Source: an uncultured bacterium (lineage in GTDB: Bacteria; Bacillota; Clostridia; Lachnospirales; Lachnospiraceae). From it: 38,360 nucleotides of DNA. Every line of letters starts with the position of its first letter. Position 1 is the first letter of the stretch. A program made the position numbers and the translations under genes. Below the pieces are notes generated by a model that did no database searches, was not told where the DNA came from, and saw only the letters and a list, made by a program, of their open reading frames with translations. Shown in pieces: positions 7,115 through 14,093 of this stretch. The stretch spans positions 1 through 38,360 of the forward strand of contig CALZQA010000017.1 in the NCBI GenBank assembly GCA_945828315.1. Direction: 5' to 3'.

Positions 7115-8644
7115 ATGGCACAAATAAGAGTAAATAATCTTACGTTTTACTATGATGGAAGCTTTGATGATATTTTTGAAAATGTTTCATTTTCTATTGA
7201 TACGGATTGGAAGCTGGGCTTCATTGGACGAAACGGAAAAGGAAAGACAACATTTTTAAATCTTTTGATGGGGAAGTATGAGTACAAAGGTTCTATCGAG
7301 ACAAATACAATGTTTGACTATTTTCCTTATCAGATCACGGAGCAGCAGATGAAATTGCCGGCAGCCGAATTTTTGGTGGAATTGAAGGCAGGCTGTGAAG
7401 ACTGGCGCGTGATCTGTGAACTGGCAGGATTGGGTGAAAATGCAGAGATTCTTTACAGACCTTTTGGGACACTCAGTCCGGGAGAGCGCACAAAAGTTTT
7501 ATTGGCAATCCTGTTTTCCGGTGATAATGATTTTCTATTGATCGATGAGCCGACCAATCATCTGGATCAGGAAGCCAGAGAGATCGTAAAACAGTATCTG
7601 GCATCAAAAAAAGGATTTATCCTGGTATCCCATGACAGAGATCTGCTGGATGCGTGCACGGATCATTGTCTGGTATTGAACCGGAAAAGTATTGAAGTGC
7701 AGAGTGGAAATTTCTCTGGATGGTGGGAGAATAAGCAGCGAAAAGACCAGTTTGTCATGGCGGAGAATGAAAAACATCAGAAGGAGATCCGGAAGCTGAA
7801 GCAGGCAGCAAGGCAGACTGCTGAGTGGGCTGACAAGAATGAGCGCACCAAGATCGGCTTTGATCCGATCAAGGAGCACGACAGGTTTTTGGATACAAGG
7901 GCATACATCGGTGCAAAGACAAAGAAAATGCAGAGCAGAGTCTCTCAGATGGAAAAACGGATCAGCCGGGAGATTGAAGAAAAAGAAGGACTGTTGCAGG
8001 ATCTGGAAACTCCGGTTGATCTGAAGCTGTTTCAGCTCGAACATCACAAGGACACACTTGTGAATGTGAAGGATTACAGCGTGAGATATGCAGACGCAGA
8101 ACACCCGGTTTTTAAAGGATTGACATTTGCAATTCACAGAGGAGACCGGATCGTGTTGTCCGGGAAAAACGGCTGTGGTAAGTCGACGCTGATCAGGATG
8201 ATCCTGCAGAAAGCAGATGAAGAGCGTATGGATATGAATGTTTTGGAAGAAGGCATTTGTGAAACAGCATCGGGGCTGGTGATCTCCTATGTCGGACAGA
8301 ATGCGACAGGTTTAAAGGGAGATATTCCAACTTTTTGCCGGGCAAATGATCTGGATCAGAGTCTTTTTTGCGCGATACTCCGGCAGCTTGATTTTGACCG
8401 GGTGCAGTTTGCAAAAAACATGGAGGATTATTCTGAAGGGCAGAAAAAGAAAATACTGCTGGCGCGAAGTCTGCTGACACCGGCACATCTCTATATCTGG
8501 GACGAACCTCTGAACTACATTGATGTGTTTTCAAGAATGCAGATCGAAAAACTGTTGCTCACATATCAGCCGACGATGCTGTTCGTGGAACATGATGTGC
8601 GGTTTCGGGAGAAGATCGCTACGGGTTGCATAGAATTGTTTTAG
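7115..8644 (+). CDS. ABC-F ribosomal protection protein, Lsa-like
   Basis: 509 residues with two ABC domains and no membrane segments, as in ABC-F translation factors. Domain 1: Walker A GRNGKGKT (38-45), signature LSPGE, Walker B LLIDEPTNHLD, switch SHDRD. The linker is Lys/Glu-rich (ENEKHQKEIRKLKQAARQTAEW) and includes the helical arm that reaches the peptidyl-transferase centre. Domain 2: GKNGCGKST, YSEGQKKK, LYIWDEPLNYID, EHD. The WKLGFIGRNGKGKTT and WDEPLNYIDVF segments closely resemble Lsa/CplR-type proteins, which expel lincosamides, pleuromutilins and streptogramin A from stalled ribosomes. The start is set at 7115 (MAQIRVNN) because GGGGAGG lies 7 nt upstream; 7094 and 7109 are poorly placed. 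Expression should be controlled by the leader at 6872-7004. The exact drug range cannot be read from sequence. Confidence 0.9.
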   Translation: MAQIRVNNLTFYYDGSFDDIFENVSFSIDTDWKLGFIGRNGKGKTTFLNLLMGKYEYKGSIETNTMFDYFPYQITEQQMKLPAAEFLVELKAGCEDWRVICELAGLGENAEILYRPFGTLSPGERTKVLLAILFSGDNDFLLIDEPTNHLDQEAREIVKQYLASKKGFILVSHDRDLLDACTDHCLVLNRKSIEVQSGNFSGWWENKQRKDQFVMAENEKHQKEIRKLKQAARQTAEWADKNERTKIGFDPIKEHDRFLDTRAYIGAKTKKMQSRVSQMEKRISREIEEKEGLLQDLETPVDLKLFQLEHHKDTLVNVKDYSVRYADAEHPVFKGLTFAIHRGDRIVLSGKNGCGKSTLIRMILQKADEERMDMNVLEEGICETASGLVISYVGQNATGLKGDIPTFCRANDLDQSLFCAILRQLDFDRVQFAKNMEDYSEGQKKKILLARSLLTPAHLYIWDEPLNYIDVFSRMQIEKLLLTYQPTMLFVEHDVRFREKIATGCIELF

Positions 8645-8669
8645 TGTGATTGGGGGTCACCTCTTTTTT
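8643..8669 (+). terminator. Intrinsic terminator after the ABC-F gene
   Basis: A short stem GTGA/TCAC (8646-8649/8657-8660), extended by AG/CT across a bulged T, with a 7-nt G-rich loop and followed by six T (8664-8669). It begins inside the stop codon. The stem is weak but well placed. Confidence 0.55.
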
Positions 8670-8683
8670 CGGGGAGTTTATAT

Positions 8684-8711
8684 TTGAATTCATAATGATT
8701 TACGCTATAAT
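8684..8711 (+). promoter_or_regulatory. Promoter for the yjdF leader
   Basis: TTGAAT (8684-8689), 16-bp spacer, consensus TATAAT (8706-8711). The predicted start near 8718 gives a 5' leader of about 230 nt before the yjdF start codon. Confidence 0.7.
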
Positions 8712-8754
8712 GTAACTGGAATTATCGTTAATCAAGCCACTAGGCATGATTATA

Positions 8755-8943
8755 AATAACAAAGATAAAAACGCAACGAGTATTTGGTGCTTCAGAGCCG
8801 GTTGGGCGCATGACGTCCGGGGGACGTCAGTTTTGCGCCGACCGAAACGGAGTGAAGATGCCCGGCCGTCACGGAGAAATCTGTGGTAAGTAACCTGCCC
8901 CTCCGGGTTGTCCGTTCTTTGTTCATCAATTCATGAAGGAGGG
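8755..8943 (+). promoter_or_regulatory. Probable yjdF-motif riboswitch (azaaromatic-responsive class)
   Basis: A long structured leader precedes a yjdF homologue, the classic position of the yjdF RNA. Visible structure: a two-tier hairpin with CGGT/ACCG (8799-8802/8841-8844), GGCGCA/TGCGCC (8805-8810/8834-8839) and TGACGTCC/GGACGTCA (8811-8818/8822-8829, loop GGG), enclosed by CTTCA/TGAAG (8790-8794/8853-8857). Downstream, CCCTCC (8899-8904) is perfectly complementary to the Shine-Dalgarno GGAGGG (8938-8943), which suggests translational control. No T-run terminator is present. The class assignment rests mainly on gene context; covariance-model confirmation was not possible here. Confidence 0.7.
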
Positions 8944-8949
8944 ATTGTC

Positions 8950-9231
8950 ATGGACAGAGGAAGCGGAAAACTGACAGTGTATTTTGAAGATCCATTCTGG
9001 GTTGGAGTTTTTGAACGGATTATGGATGGGAAATTATCAGTAGCGAAAGTAACTTTTGGCGCTGAGCCGAAGGATTACGAGGTTTTTGATTTTATCTTAA
9101 GACACTATTACAGTTTGAAGTTCAGTCCGGCTGTGGCAGCTGATGTAAAGGAAGTGAAATGCAATCCAAAGAGGATGCAGCGCGATGCGGAAAAGCAGAT
9201 GCAGGAAACAGGTATCGGAGCGAATGTTTGA
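8950..9231 (+). CDS. yjdF: YjdF-family protein (DUF2992), C-terminally shortened
   Basis: 93 residues. The core is recognisable as YjdF: KLTVYFEDPFWVGVFER, FGAEPKDYEVFDF and CNPKRMQRDAEKQ. The ribosome site AAGGAGGG is 6 nt upstream of ATG 8950. Family members such as B. subtilis YjdF (about 140 residues) continue after the NPKR motif with a long Lys/Arg/Gln-rich basic tail. Here the protein stops 20 residues after NPKRM with TGIGANV, and the next gene overlaps it, so roughly 45 residues of tail appear to be lost. The biochemical role of YjdF is not established; its riboswitch association suggests a response to azaaromatic compounds. The shortened protein may or may not be functional. Confidence 0.85.
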   Translation: MDRGSGKLTVYFEDPFWVGVFERIMDGKLSVAKVTFGAEPKDYEVFDFILRHYYSLKFSPAVAADVKEVKCNPKRMQRDAEKQMQETGIGANV

Positions 9232-9496
9232 ACGGAAAGATATCATACTTGAAACAGAGAGATTGTACCTGCGGGAAATGAATCAGGGTGATTTTCATTC
9301 TTTATGTAAAATTCTACAGGACGACGATACAATGTATGCCTATGAAGGAGCATTTAGTGATGAAGAAGTACAGGAATGGCTGGACAGATAGGTTTCCCGT
9401 TATCAAAAATGGAACTTCGGTTTATGGGCTGTGATATTGAAAGAAACAGATGAAATGATCGGTCAGTGCGGACTTACCATGAAAACTGTCCGGTAA
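9224..9496 (+). pseudogene. GNAT acetyltransferase remnant (nonsense codon and lost C-terminus)
   Basis: ATG 9224 opens a RimJ-like GNAT: ILETERLYLREMNQGDFHSL, then MYAYEGAFSDEEVQEWLDR and a TAG at 9389-9391. The same frame continues after the stop with coherent GNAT sequence (RYQKWNFGLWAVILKETDEM, then IGQCGLTM) and ends at TAA 9494-9496, before the acetyl-CoA-binding motif (Q/R-x-x-G-x-G/A) that the family requires. Thus there is one in-frame nonsense mutation plus truncation of the C-terminal half. The start overlaps the end of yjdF by 8 nt, in another frame. UAG read-through is conceivable but would not restore the missing half. Confidence 0.8.
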
Positions 9497-9520
9497 AGGC
9501 GATTAAAAGAAGGTAGAGAA

Positions 9521-10297
9521 ATGAACCAGAATGAAAAACGAGTGTTTTTAATTGAGAGATTGTTAAAAGAACAGCCGGGATATGCAAAGATGCAGATACC
9601 GGATCGGATAGATGAGCAGAAAACCATCCTCCGCTCTCTTATGAATATTCGGATGCCCGGAAATATGGATGATGAATTTTTAAGTGTTCAGGATGAATAT
9701 TTACAGCAGGTCAATGAGGAAAAAGGCGTAGTTACACTTTCGAATATGGAAGAGCTGCAGCCGGACATTTATATCTGGAAGGGTGACATCACGAGATTAA
9801 AAGTTGGTGCCATAGTGAATGCTGCTAATAGCGGAATGACAGGATGCTATCAGCCATGTCATAACTGCATTGACAATTGTATTCATACATATGCCGGAGT
9901 CCAGTTAAGGCTTATATGTGCAAAGATTATGAAAGAGCAGGGGTATGAAGAACCGACCGGTCAGGCAAAGATCACTCCAGCATATAATCTTCCCTGTGAT
10001 CATGTGATCCATACGGTAGGACCGATCGTGCAGGGAGCACTGACAAAAAAGCATGAGGAACTGCTGGCATCCTGCTATCGGTCGTGCCTTGAAACAGCAG
10101 GTGAAAATGGAGTGGCATCCATAGCATTTTGCTGTATTTCAACAGGGGTATTTATGTTTCCAAATAAAAGAGCTGCAGAGATTGCGGTAAAAACGGTGAA
10201 AGAATATAAAGAGAAAACAAATAGTTCGATGAAGGTGATCTTTAATGTGTTTCAAGATCTGGATGAAGAGATCTACAGAGAACTGTTAAGAGGGTGA
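9521..10297 (+). CDS. Zinc-dependent macrodomain ADP-ribosyl hydrolase
   Basis: 258 residues. An N-terminal helical region (1-75) is followed by a macrodomain: WKGDITRLKVGAIVNAANSG (ADP-ribose binding), GCYQPCHNCIDNCIH (108-122), which contains the Cys/His residues of the zinc site typical of sirtuin-linked macrodomains, then HVIHTVGPI and CCISTGVFMFP (distal phosphate loop). This subclass removes mono-ADP-ribose from proteins modified by the SirTM partner. The downstream SirTM gene overlaps or nearly abuts it, so the two are surely co-expressed: writer and eraser. In the S. aureus/S. pyogenes operons the target is a lipoylated GcvH-like carrier encoded alongside, but no GcvH-L or LplA gene is present in this window. 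A GAAGG ribosome site lies 8 nt upstream. Confidence 0.92.
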   Translation: MNQNEKRVFLIERLLKEQPGYAKMQIPDRIDEQKTILRSLMNIRMPGNMDDEFLSVQDEYLQQVNEEKGVVTLSNMEELQPDIYIWKGDITRLKVGAIVNAANSGMTGCYQPCHNCIDNCIHTYAGVQLRLICAKIMKEQGYEEPTGQAKITPAYNLPCDHVIHTVGPIVQGALTKKHEELLASCYRSCLETAGENGVASIAFCCISTGVFMFPNKRAAEIAVKTVKEYKEKTNSSMKVIFNVFQDLDEEIYRELLRG

Positions 10298-10302
10298 TTT
10301 GT

Positions 10303-11259
10303 GTGAAAATGATTAAATTTCCAAATAAGAAAATAACATTTGATTCTTTTCTTTGCGGTACACCTGCAGGGGATTATATCTATCAGGACACAGATTACAA
10401 GAAACAGGTAAGAGATGCCGCTGCAATGATACGTAATGCAGAGTATGTGCTGATTGGAGCCGGAGCCGGAATGAGTACGGCGGCAGGTGCACAGTATGGC
10501 GGGAAATTCTTTGAAGAGAATTTCGGAGAGTTCCAGAAGAAATATGGCAAAGGCCCGTATATGCAGGATATGTATTACGCAGGGTTTTATCCCTTCCCTG
10601 ATGAAGAAAGTTATTGGGGATACTGGTCAAAACAGGCGTTGCTGGGCGGGATCAACCTTGACGTAACGCCGCTTCATAAATTACTTTTGGCGGCATTATC
10701 TGATAAGAAATTATTTGTATTAAGTACGAATGCAGATGCCCAGTTTGTGAAAGCCGGATTATCAGAGCAAAAGATTTTCTGCACCCAGGGAGACTATTTT
10801 CACATTCAATGTGGAAGAGGATGCCATGATAAAACATATGATGCAGTAGAATTGTTTCATCAGATGGATCAGGCAAGAACAGACTGCAAGATCCCATCAT
10901 CTATGGTTCCAAAATGTCCTGTTTGCGGCGGACCGATGGACATGAATCTTCGGAAAGATAGCTTTTTTGTTCAGGATGACGCCTGGTATGAGGCGGAAGA
11001 ACGGTTTTCTGATTTTCTGTCAGACGCAATAGATAAAAAGCTGGTTCTTCTGGAACTGGGCGTGGGATTTAACACCCCGACAATTATCCGGTTTCCATTT
11101 GAAAAGCTGGTAAGAGAACATGATCAGATAAGTCTGATCAGACTGAATCTTGATCAGGCAGTTGTACCGAAAAGTTTTGGAAGCAGAGCTGTGGGTATCA
11201 ATGCGGATATGGCAGAGAGCATCAAAGATATCGCGGAGTGCTGCACGCTGAATGAATAG
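10303..11259 (+). CDS. SirTM-type (class M) sirtuin, protein ADP-ribosyltransferase
   Basis: About 318 residues from GTG 10303, preferred because AAGAGGG ends 8 nt upstream; GTG 10294 (overlapping the macrodomain stop) and ATG 10309 are alternatives. The Sir2 fold is shown by GAGAGMSTAAG (from 52), STNADAQF (Asn143, Asp145) and a zinc site CGRGC ... CPVCG. The residue after STNADAQF that should be the catalytic His reads Gln162 (CTQGDYF). That substitution, with the adjacent macrodomain, marks class M sirtuins, which use NAD to ADP-ribosylate protein rather than deacetylate it. The specific target here is unknown. The FAD/Rieske oxidoreductase starts 54 nt downstream on the same strand without a visible terminator and may share the transcript. 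Confidence 0.92.
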   Translation: MKMIKFPNKKITFDSFLCGTPAGDYIYQDTDYKKQVRDAAAMIRNAEYVLIGAGAGMSTAAGAQYGGKFFEENFGEFQKKYGKGPYMQDMYYAGFYPFPDEESYWGYWSKQALLGGINLDVTPLHKLLLAALSDKKLFVLSTNADAQFVKAGLSEQKIFCTQGDYFHIQCGRGCHDKTYDAVELFHQMDQARTDCKIPSSMVPKCPVCGGPMDMNLRKDSFFVQDDAWYEAEERFSDFLSDAIDKKLVLLELGVGFNTPTIIRFPFEKLVREHDQISLIRLNLDQAVVPKSFGSRAVGINADMAESIKDIAECCTLNE

Positions 11260-11313
11260 GCTGAGATCTGCGCATAATACATCCAAAAAGTATTAAAAAA
11301 GAGGTCTTGGACT

Positions 11314-12624
11314 ATGAATTCTGTTTGGGTGGATCATTGCAATTTACCTCACTTTGAAAGTCTGGAGGGCAGCATCAAAACAGACGTGCTGATCATCGGA
11401 GGAGGTATGGCAGGTGTTTTATGTGCACATTTCTTGCAGGAAAAAGGTGTGGATTATACGCTGGTGGAGGGGCGGACGATCGGCTCCGGCATCACGAAGG
11501 ACACCACGGCAAAGATCACGGCTCAGCACGGGCTGATATACGCCAAACTGTTGCGGACAAAGGGCGAGGACGCTGCCCGGAAATATCTGGACATCAATCT
11601 TCAGGCGGTGCAAAAATATACAGAGCTTTGCAAACAGATAGATTGTGATTTCGAGAAAAAAACGTCCTATATTTATTCGAGGAATGACCAAAAAAAGCTG
11701 GAGGAAGAAGCGGATGCGCTGCGAAAGATCGGCTATGACGCAGTGATGGTACAGAACACTGGACTGCCCTTTGAAACAGCCGGAGCGGTCGGATTTGAAG
11801 ATCAGGGGCAGTTTCATCCGCTGAAATTCCTCGCAGAGCTGGCGCGCGGTCTGCATATTTATGAGCATACATTTGTGAAGGAGTTCAAAGATCACACGGC
11901 TGTGACAGACAAGGGGAATATTGTGTTTCAGAAAGTGATCTTTGCGACGCATTTTCCGATCGACAATAAACACGGCATGTATTTTCTGAAACTGTATCAG
12001 CACCGCTCCTATGTCATCGCACTGGAGCATGCGGCGGATGTGGAGGGCATGTATCTGGATGCAGAGAAAGGGGGATTTTCCTTCCGGAATTATGGAGATC
12101 TGCTTCTTTTGGGCGGCGGTTCCCATCGCACCGGAAAAACCGGAGGCAACTGGCAGCAGCTGCGCGATTTCGCAAGAGATCATTATCCACGTGCCGTACA
12201 AAAATATGCCTGGGCTACGCAGGATTGCATGTCGCTGGACGGCGTGGCATATATCGGACGCTATGGGAAGCACATGCCGGACTGCTATGTGGCGACCGGT
12301 TTCAATAAATGGGGAATGACGTCGTCTATGGTGTCCGCCATAATCCTCACGGATCTGGTCATGGAAAAAGAAAATCCCTATGCGGAAGTGTTTGATCCAT
12401 CAAGAAGCATGTGGACACCGCAGTTGTTGTCGAATGGATGGACAGCACTCACCAATCTGCTGACGATATCAAAAAAGCGCTGCCCTCATCTTGGATGTGC
12501 CTTAAAATGGAATCCGGTGGAACATTCCTGGGATTGCCCCTGCCACGGCTCACGCTTTAAGGAAGATGGTACTTTGATCGACAATCCGGCAAACGTAGAT
12601 CTGAGCAGAAAAAATCTTCTATGA
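11314..12624 (+). CDS. FAD-dependent oxidoreductase with C-terminal Rieske domain
   Basis: 436 residues. N-terminal DAO-type FAD fold: VLIIGGGMAGVLCAHFL (dinucleotide-binding) and GSGITKDTTAKITAQHGLIY, with DGVAYIGRYG and VATGFNKWGMT near the end of the flavin domain. The C-terminal 60 residues hold a Rieske 2Fe-2S motif, CPHLGC ... CPCHGSRF, giving the two Cys and two His ligands. No signal peptide, so cytoplasmic. Proteins of this design are common in Firmicutes and may pass electrons between NAD(P)H or other donors and the Rieske centre; the substrate is not known. AAAGAGG lies 9 nt upstream of the ATG. The stop codon falls inside the terminator stem at 12609-12647. Confidence 0.9.
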   Translation: MNSVWVDHCNLPHFESLEGSIKTDVLIIGGGMAGVLCAHFLQEKGVDYTLVEGRTIGSGITKDTTAKITAQHGLIYAKLLRTKGEDAARKYLDINLQAVQKYTELCKQIDCDFEKKTSYIYSRNDQKKLEEEADALRKIGYDAVMVQNTGLPFETAGAVGFEDQGQFHPLKFLAELARGLHIYEHTFVKEFKDHTAVTDKGNIVFQKVIFATHFPIDNKHGMYFLKLYQHRSYVIALEHAADVEGMYLDAEKGGFSFRNYGDLLLLGGGSHRTGKTGGNWQQLRDFARDHYPRAVQKYAWATQDCMSLDGVAYIGRYGKHMPDCYVATGFNKWGMTSSMVSAIILTDLVMEKENPYAEVFDPSRSMWTPQLLSNGWTALTNLLTISKKRCPHLGCALKWNPVEHSWDCPCHGSRFKEDGTLIDNPANVDLSRKNLL

Positions 12625-12647
12625 TGCAGATCATAGAAGATTTTTTT
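12609..12647. terminator. Strong bidirectional terminator between convergent genes
   Basis: A perfect 17-bp stem: AAAAAATCTTCTATGAT (12609-12625) pairs with 12630-12646, loop GCAG, flanked by A6 and T7, so it can work in both directions. The TGA of the Rieske oxidoreductase (12622-12624) is inside the stem. The convergent hemerythrin gene ends at 12691. Confidence 0.92.
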
Positions 12648-12690
12648 GCGTAATCAGGTGAATCGTAGTATACTTTTTTATATTGCAGTG

Positions 12691-13503
12691 TTAATGAGCT
12701 TTGCGTTCGAAGACACCGATCTTTGTATCCATTTTTAAGATGTGGTTCACGAGCCAGCCTGCGAGAAAATCGATGAGCTCCAATAAGTATTCCTGCTGGT
12801 GATCGTCGATCTCATCCAGTGCATCCAGATCAATGTTCATGAGCTTGTCGACAAAGGCGGTATGCGCGCGGATCTGGGCATCCAGCTCCGGGAAACCGAT
12901 CTTTTTCATGTAATCTTCTTCGTCGTTGAAATGGTATTTGGTGTACTCGCGCAGCTCGTCCAGAAGATGGATGATCTCATCATATTTGTCATGGAGCAGG
13001 TCGTTGTGGATGAGTGTGTTCGTGTCACGGATAATGTCAAACAGGTGCCGGTGCTCATCGTCGATCTGCTGAATGCCGGTGTGATATTTGGCAGTAAATG
13101 CGAAGGGATCGGAGGGCGTGAGCTTACCGATCATCATATCGCTGCTCAAAATATGCCGGTAGAGCCAGCGGATCAGGTAGGGCAGTATCTCATCCAGCAT
13201 GGCGGATGCATTTTCTTCCGTCAGCGGCTGGCTGATGAGCGCCTGTACATGAGCGGTAAATGCTGCGTGCTCTTTTTGCTGAAGCGGCAGCTCAGGGTCA
13301 TCATGTTCACTCATATATGCCTCTTCGTGGGCAAAATGTGTGGCAGCATAGTCTGAAAGCTGTGATAAGATCTGAGCAACGGTTTTTGGCGTGCGTGCCT
13401 CGGAGGGAAGCCCGGCAGCTTCGTTGATCAGGGTGAACAACTTGCGGTGTTCTTCGTCTATCTGTTCAATGCCGATCAGGCAGTCTTCGGTAAACTGATA
13501 CAT
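12691..13503 (-). CDS. Tandem bacteriohemerythrin
   Basis: 270 residues with two hemerythrin domains (about 1-128 and 133-264). Metal-ligand residues seen: domain 1 His19, His56, Glu60, His79, His117, Asp122; domain 2 His151, His191, Glu195, His214, His254, Asp259. In both domains the His expected four residues before His79/His214 is Gln (Gln75, Gln210), so each di-iron site lacks one of the canonical His ligands. Hemerythrins bind oxygen reversibly; in anaerobes they are thought to scavenge or sense oxygen or NO. The start is ATG 13503, set by AGGAGG 8 nt upstream; the longer frame to 13593 has no ribosome site and crosses the promoter. Cytoplasmic, and probably single-gene given its own promoter and the terminator downstream. 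Confidence 0.93.
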   Translation of the reverse strand: MYQFTEDCLIGIEQIDEEHRKLFTLINEAAGLPSEARTPKTVAQILSQLSDYAATHFAHEEAYMSEHDDPELPLQQKEHAAFTAHVQALISQPLTEENASAMLDEILPYLIRWLYRHILSSDMMIGKLTPSDPFAFTAKYHTGIQQIDDEHRHLFDIIRDTNTLIHNDLLHDKYDEIIHLLDELREYTKYHFNDEEDYMKKIGFPELDAQIRAHTAFVDKLMNIDLDALDEIDDHQQEYLLELIDFLAGWLVNHILKMDTKIGVFERKAH

Positions 13504-13528
13504 ATCAAAATCCTCCTTTGATGCCAAT

Positions 13529-13557
13529 ATTTTAGCATAGAAAGGTGCGGAAAACAA
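13529..13557 (-). promoter_or_regulatory. Promoter of the hemerythrin gene
   Basis: Read on the minus strand: TTGTTT (13557-13552), 17-bp spacer, TAAAAT (13534-13529) preceded by TGC (extended -10). It immediately abuts the start of the RelA/SpoT fragment on the opposite strand. Confidence 0.6.
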
Positions 13558-13558
13558 G

Positions 13559-14026
13559 ATGAGAGAATCCGCCGGCGGAGTAAAGGAAAGCACGTCTGCA
13601 CTGCTGACTGATCCGGTGCGGCCCTATTACAGGGATTATATTACAAACGCGAATCCGAACGGATACCGTTCTTTACATATTACATTTTATGATAACAGTG
13701 CAAGATGTTATATGGAGATGCAGCTTCGGACGAAGGAGATGGATGACATTACGGAGATCGGTGCTGCAAACCATCTCGGCTATGAAAAGAAACAGGAATA
13801 TGAACGGGCGAGAAGAGATGCGATACCGGAAGGAGCATGTGTTTATTTCGATGAGGCTTATGAACGCGGAATGAAGCTTCAGCAGCTGGATCTTTCCAAA
13901 CTGGATGTCAACATGTTTGCCGCGATGGACAACAGTCTGATCAATGATGGCTGTGGACTTTACAGGGGAAGGCTGATCCTCCCGTATGAGCATTTGTCGC
14001 GCTTCCAGAATGATCTGATCGATTGA
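13559..14026 (+). pseudogene. RelA/SpoT-domain protein fragment, N-terminus missing
   Basis: 155 codons matching the C-terminal half of a small RelA/SpoT-type nucleotidyltransferase: NGYRSLHITFYD, EMQLRTKEMDD, HLGYEKKQEYERARRDAIP and a conserved tail (LDLSKLDVNMFAAMDN ... LSRFQNDLID). The N-terminal half, which carries the ATP-binding loop and the catalytic metal Asp in this family, is absent. The frame begins at ATG 13559 just 21 nt after a stop, directly against the hemerythrin promoter, with no clear ribosome site (GAAAGG is about 12 nt upstream). I infer a deletion that removed the front of a full-length gene. A stable short protein cannot be excluded, but (p)ppGpp synthesis is not expected. 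Confidence 0.7.
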
Positions 14027-14038
14027 TTATAGAAAGAC

Positions 14039-14066
14039 TTGCAATTTCGTGATTTTTTGTCATAAT
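14039..14066 (+). promoter_or_regulatory. Candidate promoter upstream of the ComEC-like hydrolase
   Basis: TTGCAA (14039-14044), 16-bp T-rich spacer, CATAAT (14061-14066). It lies 28 bp before the start codon and just after the RelA/SpoT fragment. Confidence 0.5.
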
Positions 14067-14093
14067 TAATAGTGACAATCAGAGTGAGGCGGT

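Noticed and set aside
8700-8950. The structured leader as an SRP RNA, cobalamin riboswitch or c-di-GMP-II riboswitch
   Set aside because: The GGTGC and AACCTGCC segments recall cobalamin boxes and the TTGGGC hairpin recalls c-di-GMP-II, but the core boxes of those classes are missing, while the downstream gene is yjdF, which points to the yjdF motif.
13503-13593. Longer N-terminus for the hemerythrin protein
   Set aside because: The extra 30 residues cross the promoter and have no ribosome site; AGGAGG fits ATG 13503.
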